From: Butyricicoccus sp. Marseille-Q5471
GTDB taxonomy: Bacteria > Bacillota > Clostridia > Oscillospirales > Butyricicoccaceae
Reading direction: 5' to 3'
NCBI RefSeq assembly: GCF_951230135.1
Contig: NZ_CATNVC010000019.1
Location: 1 to 34,228, forward strand
Length of the DNA stretch: 34,228 nt
Part shown: positions 24,765 to 30,866 of the stretch, in pieces
How the letters are laid out: each line of letters starts with the position of its first letter
How positions within the stretch are numbered: position 1 is the stretch's first letter
Notes under the pieces: model-generated
What the model was told of the DNA's origin: nothing
The model's database searches: none
Seen by the model: the letters and a program-made list of their open reading frames with translations, nothing else
Made by a program: the position numbers and the translations under genes

Positions 24765-25679
24765 ATGTGCTTTGTAGCCGGTACAAGCAACACCAATATT
24801 GATCTGATTTATCAAGGCCTCCCCCGTGTCCCGAATGAGGGAGAGGAGCTTTATGCCAAAGACTTTTCCGTGCAGCTTGGCGGCGGCGTTCCCGCGACAC
24901 TGATTAATCTCGGCCGTTTGGGCGTGCCCACCCGCATCCAAACGACACTCGGCAGCGATATGTTTTCCGATTTTGCGCGCAAGATGTTTCAGGAAAACGG
25001 CGTTGCACCCCTGAACCTCTATGAGGGCAACGGCATTCCTGTCAATGTGACAACCGCCATGCTCACACCGGGCGACCGCACCTTCTGTTCGTATAGCGAT
25101 AACCCAACCGTGACCGATGAAATGCGGGACAAGGTTTACCAGGCATCCACCGGCGCACGCGTGGCGCTGATGCAGTTTGGGTATCTGGATGTATATCAAA
25201 AGCTGCATGATGAGGGCACAACCCTTGTGTTTGACACCGGTTGGGATGATGAGATGTCGCTTTCCTCCTACCATGAATACCTGACGCTTGCCGATTACTA
25301 TACCCCGAATCAAAAGGAGGCGCTTAAAATCACAGGCGAAGCCACACCGGAGGACGCTGCCCGCGTCCTTGGCCGATATTTTGAACGCGTTATTGTCAAG
25401 CTGGACAAGGATGGCTGCCTGATTTCCGAACATGGTTCGCCGCGTATTGTTCCGCAGATTCCCTGCTATACACACCGGGATTCCATCGGTGCAGGCGATG
25501 CATTTCTGGCTGGACTGATTTACGGCATCTATCACGGTGCGGACTTTGCCCGGAGCGTGCTTTACGGCAATATCACAGGCGGCAAATGCGTAACCGGTGT
25601 GGGTTGTCTGTCCGCCAGCTGCACCGAGGACGAACTGCTGCAAACCGCACAGACCTACCTGCATTTTATCGAGGAGTGA
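24765..25679 (+). CDS. PfkB-family carbohydrate kinase
   Basis: Ribokinase-like sugar kinase of 304 residues. It has the N-terminal substrate segment with GGGVPATLINLGRLG (typical GG near residue 40) and the C-terminal anion-hole motif IGAGDAFLAGL, with the catalytic Asp near residue 245. AAGGAGG overlapping the stop of the glycosidase gene decides for ATG 24765 over longer open frames. It probably phosphorylates the sugar released by the adjacent GH4 enzyme (fructose, ribose or a keto-sugar are typical substrates of the family). Confidence 0.9.
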   Translation: MCFVAGTSNTNIDLIYQGLPRVPNEGEELYAKDFSVQLGGGVPATLINLGRLGVPTRIQTTLGSDMFSDFARKMFQENGVAPLNLYEGNGIPVNVTTAMLTPGDRTFCSYSDNPTVTDEMRDKVYQASTGARVALMQFGYLDVYQKLHDEGTTLVFDTGWDDEMSLSSYHEYLTLADYYTPNQKEALKITGEATPEDAARVLGRYFERVIVKLDKDGCLISEHGSPRIVPQIPCYTHRDSIGAGDAFLAGLIYGIYHGADFARSVLYGNITGGKCVTGVGCLSASCTEDELLQTAQTYLHFIEE

Positions 25680-25684
25680 TCCGA

Positions 25685-26671
25685 ATGACCATTCGTGAAT
25701 TTGCTAAGCTGTGCGGCGTGTCACCGGCAACCGCCTCCCGCTTTTTCAGCGGACAGGGTGCACTCAGCCCCGAGGTACGCCGCCGCATCGCCGATATGGC
25801 CAAGAAAACGGGCTACGCGCCGCCCGAAAACTATCGTGGCCGCCGAAAAACCGGCACGACCATTGCCGTGATCATCCCCGACCTGCATCACGCCTTTTTC
25901 CTTGATGCCGCAACGTATCTGCGCACGCATGCCGAGGCGCACGGCAAGCAGCTTACCTTGCTGGTCGCCGATCATTACAGTCCGCAGGCTGTTATGCAGG
26001 CGCTGTCCTCCCTCAATCCGATGGGGGTTATCCTGCTCAACGAGAGCCCGGACGACCGCGTCGCGGAGGCCATTGCCGCGCGCAACGTGCCTGTCATCGT
26101 GTGTGGCGGACTGACCATGGGGCGGCACTTTTCCTCCGTCCACATTGACGATATGATGGCCGCTTATGACGGCATGAACTACCTCATTTCTCTCGGACAT
26201 GAGCGCATCGGCCTGCTTGCCGACAACAGCCGCGCGATTTCCTGCGGCTTTCAGCGCATCATCGGCTGCCGCAAGGCGATGGAGGACGCCCGTCTTTCCC
26301 TGCCCGAACAGAACGTGCTGCGCGTCGGCACCACTTTTCAGGCTGGTTATGACGGCATTGCACAGCTATTGGAGCAAGTGCCCGCGCTCACCGCGGTCTT
26401 TGCCTTTTCCGACGATGTCGCCCTCGGTGTCATGCTGCGCCTTCAGGATATGGGCAAGCGTGTGCCGGAGGACATTTCCGTCCTCGGTTACGACGGGACC
26501 TCGATTGCCCGCCTGGCACGGCCCGCGCTGAGCACCATTCAGCAGCCGCTTGATGCCATCGCACAACAGTGCATTGAACGCCTGCTGGGTATGCAGGGAG
26601 CAGACGACATCACCGCAGTCACACTTGGCTACCATTTGGAGCTGCGCGACAGCTGCTGCAGAGTAAAATAA
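25685..26671 (+). CDS. LacI-family transcriptional regulator
   Basis: Regulator of 328 residues with an N-terminal helix-turn-helix (TIREFAKLCGVSPATASRFF) and a ligand domain starting TIAVIIPDLHHAFF. It ends with the usual TIQQPLDAIAQQ segment. It is the last gene of the operon, five bases after the kinase stop, with GAGGAG inside the end of the kinase gene. It probably controls this operon in response to the sugar. Confidence 0.93.
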   Translation: MTIREFAKLCGVSPATASRFFSGQGALSPEVRRRIADMAKKTGYAPPENYRGRRKTGTTIAVIIPDLHHAFFLDAATYLRTHAEAHGKQLTLLVADHYSPQAVMQALSSLNPMGVILLNESPDDRVAEAIAARNVPVIVCGGLTMGRHFSSVHIDDMMAAYDGMNYLISLGHERIGLLADNSRAISCGFQRIIGCRKAMEDARLSLPEQNVLRVGTTFQAGYDGIAQLLEQVPALTAVFAFSDDVALGVMLRLQDMGKRVPEDISVLGYDGTSIARLARPALSTIQQPLDAIAQQCIERLLGMQGADDITAVTLGYHLELRDSCCRVK

Positions 26672-26677
26672 AACCGA

Positions 26678-26710
26678 AAGAGGCACGCCAAACGGCGTGC
26701 CTCTTCTCTT
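26678..26710. terminator. Bidirectional terminator
   Basis: A perfect 12-bp stem (26678-26689 with 26694-26705) with a 4-nt loop lies between the LacI gene and the convergent aspartase gene. Confidence 0.85.
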
Positions 26711-26712
26711 GC

Positions 26713-28098
26713 TCATATCCGTGCGGGTACTGTCATGGCGACAGGGTCCAATGCACGCTGCAGCATCTGCTCGTCAATCACACCCTCGCGCAGCGCAAGT
26801 TCGGCAACGGGTATACCCGTATGCAGTGCCTGCTTTGCCAAATCGGCCGCCCGCTGATAGCCGATATAGGGACAGAGCGCAGTCACCGTTCCTACGCTGT
26901 GCTCCAGCAGCTCCCGACAGCGGTCGCGGTTGGCGGTGATGCCGGTCACACAGTTGTCAACAAAGGTGCGCACCGCGCCCTCAAGTGTCTCAATCGACTC
27001 AAACAGATTGTAGAAGATAATCGGCTCAAAGGCGTTGAGCTCCAGCTGTCCCGCCTCTGCGGCCATGGTAATCGTCTGGTCGTGCCCGATGATGTGAAAC
27101 GCGACCTGGGTAACCACCTCGGGGATGACCGGATTTACCTTACCCGGCATAATGGACGATCCATTCTGCATGGCGGGCAGATTGATTTCATGCACACCCG
27201 TGCGTGGGCCGGAGGACAACAGGCGCAGATCACTCGCCATTTTGGACAGATTGACCGCGCAGGTTTTGAGCACGCCGGAGACCATCACGAAGCCATCCGC
27301 ATTCTGTGTCGCGTCAATCAGGTCGTCGGCCTGCCGCACACTGGTGCGCGCGGTGCGCGACAGGTTTTCCGCTATGTGGGACAGATAGGACGGCCGTACA
27401 TTGATCGCCGTGCCGATTGCCGTGCCGCCGAGGTTGATTACGCGCATCTCCTCCTGCACACGGGTCAACCGCGCAATATCGCGGGAAACTGCCGCCGCCC
27501 ACGCCGCAAAGGACTGTCCCAGCCGCATCGGTACTGCATCCTGCAGCTGCGTTCGCCCCATCTTGATGACATCTTCGAATTCTCTCGCCTTATCGCACAG
27601 CGCTTGCTCCAGCCGCGTTAGCTGACCGAGCGCACGCGGCAGCAGCTCGAGCACCGTCAGCTTGCCCGCGGTCGGATACACATCGTTGGTCGATTGCGCC
27701 ATATTGACGTGGTCGTTCGGATGAACGAGCGCATAGTCGCCCCTCCTCCCGCCTAGCAGCTCAATCGCACGGTTGGCAATGACCTCATTGGCATTCATAT
27801 TCGCTGAAGTGCCTGCCCCACCCTGCACCGGGTCAACGAGAAACTGGTCGTGCCACTGCCCATCGATGATTTCGTCGCACGCGCGGCAAATCGCTGCGCC
27901 GCGCTGTCGGTCAAGTGCGCCCACCTCAAGATTGGTCACGGCGGCCGCCTTTTTGATTGTGGCCAGACTCATGATAAAGGCCGGGTGCAGCGTTCTCCCG
28001 GTAATCGGAAAGTTCCGGTACGCGCGCAGCGTCTGTACGCCGTAATACGCTTCGTCCGGAAGCTGCAAACTGCCGATGGAATCCTCTTCTGTTCTCAT
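26713..28098 (-). CDS. aspA: Aspartate ammonia-lyase
   Basis: Reversibly deaminates L-aspartate to fumarate and ammonia; 461 residues in the aspartase/fumarase superfamily. Landmarks are QGGAGTSANMNANEV, NDHVNMAQSTNDVYP, KMGRTQLQDAVP and the signature loop GSSIMPGKVNPVIPE with the catalytic serine. Residues near the C-terminus (NRDRCRELLEHSVG) are closer to aspartases than to fumarases; a fumarase-like substrate cannot be excluded. The frame is open to 28254, but ATG 28098 with AAAGGAG upstream starts at the family N-terminus (MRTEEDSIGSLQLP). It stands alone and may feed fumarate reduction or nitrogen metabolism. Confidence 0.93.
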   Translation of the reverse strand: MRTEEDSIGSLQLPDEAYYGVQTLRAYRNFPITGRTLHPAFIMSLATIKKAAAVTNLEVGALDRQRGAAICRACDEIIDGQWHDQFLVDPVQGGAGTSANMNANEVIANRAIELLGGRRGDYALVHPNDHVNMAQSTNDVYPTAGKLTVLELLPRALGQLTRLEQALCDKAREFEDVIKMGRTQLQDAVPMRLGQSFAAWAAAVSRDIARLTRVQEEMRVINLGGTAIGTAINVRPSYLSHIAENLSRTARTSVRQADDLIDATQNADGFVMVSGVLKTCAVNLSKMASDLRLLSSGPRTGVHEINLPAMQNGSSIMPGKVNPVIPEVVTQVAFHIIGHDQTITMAAEAGQLELNAFEPIIFYNLFESIETLEGAVRTFVDNCVTGITANRDRCRELLEHSVGTVTALCPYIGYQRAADLAKQALHTGIPVAELALREGVIDEQMLQRALDPVAMTVPARI

Positions 28099-28144
28099 TG
28101 GTTTCTCCTTTCGGGCAACGGGTGTCAAACCTTCAACCTTTGGC

Positions 28145-28150
28145 AGTATA
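28145..28150 (-). promoter_or_regulatory. Possible -10 box of aspA
   Basis: TATACT on the minus strand lies 46 bp before the start codon; the -35 region is poor (TTTCAG about 17 bp upstream), suggesting an activated promoter. Confidence 0.4.
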
Positions 28151-28326
28151 GCACATAGCCCATCAAACTGAAATATTGATTGTGAAAAAACAGGATAACC
28201 CATGTATATTCGTATTTTTACAAAATAAAATGATGTTTTACCCCATCCAAACAAACCGATGAAAGCTTTGATCTGCGCCTGTCCCTTTGCTGTTGATGCT
28301 TGCTGTAAAATGTAAAGAGGCAGCGC

Positions 28327-28366
28327 GCATGCTCAGCAGTTTTTGTACTTTTCTGAGCATGCTCAG
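28327..28366. promoter_or_regulatory. Palindromic sites in the aspA / phosphatase intergenic region
   Basis: CTGAGCATGCTCAG (28353-28366) is a perfect 14-bp palindrome. GCATGCTCAG (28327-28336) repeats its right half, and the two can form a 10-bp hairpin with CTGAGCATGC. The site lies in the 476-bp gap between divergent genes, 93 bp before the phosphatase -35. Looks like a regulator operator with a second half-site. The rest of the gap is AT-rich and I see no gene in it. Confidence 0.5.
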
Positions 28367-28458
28367 GTCAAATCGAGTTTATTTTAGCATTTTCTATCTA
28401 CTTTCTGCACAAAACGCACTTCCGATTCTATCCGAAATTTAGAAAATATCGCACACGG

Positions 28459-28487
28459 TTGAACCAAGCTTTTCCGCGTGCTATAAT
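28459..28487 (+). promoter_or_regulatory. Promoter of the secreted phosphatase
   Basis: TTGAAC (28459-28464), 17-bp spacer, consensus TATAAT (28482-28487). Confidence 0.8.
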
Positions 28488-28524
28488 CGCGGTATAGATA
28501 AGAGGACTCGCCACCGGACGGAGT

Positions 28525-28542
28525 GCGCGCGGTTTCGCGCGC
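28525..28542 (+). other. 5'-UTR hairpin
   Basis: GCGCGCG (28525-28531) and CGCGCGC (28536-28542) form a tight hairpin with a GTTT loop, about 16 nt before the ribosome binding site (TAGGAGG). It may protect the message or tune translation. Confidence 0.45.
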
Positions 28543-28574
28543 CGAAAACAGCACAACTAGGAGGTGCGTATTTT

Positions 28575-30038
28575 ATGAAAAAACGGAGTTCCCGCGTTCT
28601 GTCTTTATGCCTTGCATTCTTGCTGGGCGTCATCACCCCGATCGCCATTGCTGCCGGCGTTATGGCCAACCCCGGTACGACCAAAATTCTGATGAACGGC
28701 AAGCAGGCCTCGATTGCAGGCTATGAAATTGCGGATAACAACTATTTCAAGCTGCGCGACCTCTGTGAGATGCTCGACGTTGGCGTGACCTATGACGCCA
28801 AAACCGATACGGCCACCATCGATCCCAGCCAGTCCTATAAACTCAACAGCACAACGCTCATGCGCGGCAACTGGGCACTCGAGACCCGCGCCGCCATGCA
28901 GGCCGTGATTGACGCCAACGCCAACAAGGGCAAGTACGTCGTCTTTGACTTTGACAACACCACCGTCATTAACGACGTGGAAGAAGCTCTGCTGATTTAT
29001 CAAATTGAAAACCTTGTGTTTAAGATTCAGCCGAATGCACTTTACGGCGTGCTCAAGACGCAGATTCCGGATATGAATAAGGTTGTCGGCAAGAATGACG
29101 CAAAGCGCGATGTCACCTGCGAGCAACTGGCGCAGGATATCACGGCCGACTACAAGGTGCTTTACAACAGCTACAGCGGCTTTGGTGCGGGCGGCACCAA
29201 GGATTTGACCGCCATCCATGCGACCAAGGAGTATCAGGACTTCTCGGCCAAGCTGCGCTATATGTACTCCGCGGTCGGCGATACGTTTGACGCGTCCGTC
29301 TCCTATCCTTGGGTCACATACCTGTTTACCGGCATGACCTCGGATGAAGTCTACGCGCTCGCCGGCAAATCCCACCGCTACTGGTCGGACTACGGCACGT
29401 TCACCGAAAAAAGCTGGACCTCTCCCGATCAGGGTAAGGCAGGTAAGATTACGGCCAGCTATCTGACCGGCATCACCTTCACCGAAGAAGTAAAGGATTT
29501 ATACCAAACGCTGATGGCGAATAACATTGACGTTTACGTTGTCTCCGCTTCGTTTATTGATGTCATTCGTGCAGCGGCGTGCGACCCGTATTTCGGGCTG
29601 AACGTACCCAAGAATCAAGTCTTCGCGATGGAGCTGAAAAAGGACGTAAACGGCCGTTATATCGCTGATTATAACTATGACTTCGGCGGTACAGGCAAAT
29701 ATGCGCAGACGCAGGCCGCAGGCAAGTCCACCGTTATCGAAAACTTCATTCAGCCCAAGTATAACGGCGACGGCCCGCTCATGGTATTCGGCGACAGCGC
29801 AGGCGACTACAACATGATGACTGACTTCGACGACACCGTGCTCGGCGTTATCTTCAACCGCTACCGCAAGACGAGCGATCCGATTTGGAAGTGCTCGGTG
29901 GAAGCCTCCAAGACGATTGGTCAGGCTAATCCGCGCTACGTGCTGCAGGGACGCGACAATAACATCGGTCAGCTGATTCCGACACAGTATTCCCGCATGC
30001 TCGGCTCAGACGATCTGGTGCTGGTGCGCGCTGCCTAA
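28575..30038 (+). CDS. Secreted HAD-family phosphatase
   Basis: Exported protein of 487 residues. A basic N-terminus and hydrophobic core (residues about 8-27, ending in AIAAG) form a signal peptide or membrane anchor. Residues about 36-84 resemble the copper-amine-oxidase N-terminal-like stalk domain common in Clostridial surface proteins (KILMNGK at its start, NYFKLRDLCEML within). The catalytic HAD domain follows: motif I FDFDNTT with D125 and D127, motif II VVSASF, and motif IV VFGDSAGDYNMM. It belongs with phosphoserine- or phosphorylcholine-phosphatase-like HADs, and an extracellular phosphate-scavenging or choline-releasing role is plausible. It is a single gene with its own promoter and terminator. 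Confidence 0.87.
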   Translation: MKKRSSRVLSLCLAFLLGVITPIAIAAGVMANPGTTKILMNGKQASIAGYEIADNNYFKLRDLCEMLDVGVTYDAKTDTATIDPSQSYKLNSTTLMRGNWALETRAAMQAVIDANANKGKYVVFDFDNTTVINDVEEALLIYQIENLVFKIQPNALYGVLKTQIPDMNKVVGKNDAKRDVTCEQLAQDITADYKVLYNSYSGFGAGGTKDLTAIHATKEYQDFSAKLRYMYSAVGDTFDASVSYPWVTYLFTGMTSDEVYALAGKSHRYWSDYGTFTEKSWTSPDQGKAGKITASYLTGITFTEEVKDLYQTLMANNIDVYVVSASFIDVIRAAACDPYFGLNVPKNQVFAMELKKDVNGRYIADYNYDFGGTGKYAQTQAAGKSTVIENFIQPKYNGDGPLMVFGDSAGDYNMMTDFDDTVLGVIFNRYRKTSDPIWKCSVEASKTIGQANPRYVLQGRDNNIGQLIPTQYSRMLGSDDLVLVRAA

Positions 30039-30058
30039 CGATTGATCGTATCATTTCA

Positions 30059-30092
30059 AAGGCCGGCTGCCCGAATGGGCAGCCGGCCTTTT
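30059..30092 (+). terminator. Terminator of the secreted phosphatase
   Basis: A perfect 14-bp stem (30059-30072 with 30077-30090), GAAT loop, T-rich end. Confidence 0.92.
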
Positions 30093-30111
30093 CTCATTGC
30101 TTCAGAAGGAT

Positions 30112-30148
30112 AAAAAACGGAAAGCGGGTGACTCCCTGCTTTCCGTTT
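30112..30148 (-). terminator. Terminator of the anaerobic reductase operon
   Basis: On the minus strand a 14-bp stem (30115-30128 with 30135-30148, one wobble) is followed by a six-T run. It begins four bases after the nrdG stop codon. Confidence 0.9.
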
Positions 30149-30151
30149 GCA

Positions 30152-30661
30152 TTATCGATATTGCTCCGCCCAGACAGCCGCCTGTTCGGCAAGGGATTGG
30201 GGCACGTCCAGCACTCGCTGGTTTGCACTGCCGCGAAAACGCAGTTCGATGTTACGTTCCACTTCCAGATACGGGCCGTCAACGAGCAAATCCAGCTGTC
30301 CCAGCAGCTTGATCACATAGGGATCAGGCAGCTCCAGCAACTGCTCAAAGGTGTAGCCGGTATAGGCCATCAAGTGACGGCCGGTCTTTTTCAGCTCCAC
30401 TGCAAGTTGATACAGCGGTTCCGGCTGACAAAATGGCTCGCCGCCGGAAAAGGTAACGCCCTTTACGAATTTGTTTTTGATGATGTCCGCCAGCAATGTG
30501 GCTACGCCAATCATCGTACCGCCGCTAAAGTCATGCGTCTGCGGATTGTGGCAGCCCGGACAATGATGCGGGCACCCCTGTGTAAACAGTGTGTAGCGAA
30601 ATCCCGGGCCGTCGACGATAGACTCGGCGACCGTGCCCGAAACGCGTATTTCGCCTTCCAT
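30152..30661 (-). CDS. nrdG: Anaerobic ribonucleotide reductase activating enzyme
   Basis: Radical SAM enzyme of 169 residues that makes the glycyl radical in class III ribonucleotide reductase, using S-adenosylmethionine and a [4Fe-4S] cluster. The cluster motif is C30, C34, C37 (GCPHHCPGC), with VDGPGFRY just before it and TFSGGEP for SAM binding. Its ATG shares one base with the stop of the glycyl-radical ORF (TAATG), so translation is tightly coupled to production of its substrate peptide. Confidence 0.96.
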   Translation of the reverse strand: MEGEIRVSGTVAESIVDGPGFRYTLFTQGCPHHCPGCHNPQTHDFSGGTMIGVATLLADIIKNKFVKGVTFSGGEPFCQPEPLYQLAVELKKTGRHLMAYTGYTFEQLLELPDPYVIKLLGQLDLLVDGPYLEVERNIELRFRGSANQRVLDVPQSLAEQAAVWAEQYR

Positions 30662-30849
30662 TATGCGGTGTGCTGCTCGCTGGCCGAGCAGCAGGACGAC
30701 AGGCCATGCTTGACACGGTCGGACACCTCAGCGCGCTTGGCATTATTAAAACGGTCGAGTGTGCCAACCAGATAGCCGGTGATACGACGGATACGCTCAA
30801 AGCCAACGCCCTCGCCAATCAGCATTTCATTCATTTCCTTGTTTTCCAT
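30661..30849 (-). CDS. Free-standing glycyl radical domain of class III ribonucleotide reductase
   Basis: A 62-residue protein that is essentially the C-terminal glycyl radical segment of NrdD. It contains FERIRRITGYLVGTLDRF, where RxxGY places the radical glycine at G25, and continues with NNAKRAEVSDRVKH, the usual end of NrdD. Normally this segment is fused to the large subunit. Here it has its own ATG and a purine-rich ribosome binding site (AGGAGAGGGAG), 17 bases after the stop of the large gene and in a different reading frame, so stop read-through cannot join the two. Two extra cysteines (C53, C54) lie near the end. It should dock on the large subunit and be activated by NrdG, comparable in principle to the small glycyl-radical spare part YfiD of pyruvate formate-lyase. 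Confidence 0.88.
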   Translation of the reverse strand: MENKEMNEMLIGEGVGFERIRRITGYLVGTLDRFNNAKRAEVSDRVKHGLSSCCSASEQHTA

Positions 30850-30866
30850 GATGCTTCTCCCTCTCC

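Noticed and set aside
28099-28254. N-terminal extension of aspartase to 28254
   Set aside because: It would add 52 residues unlike the family and ignore the good ribosome binding site before ATG 28098.
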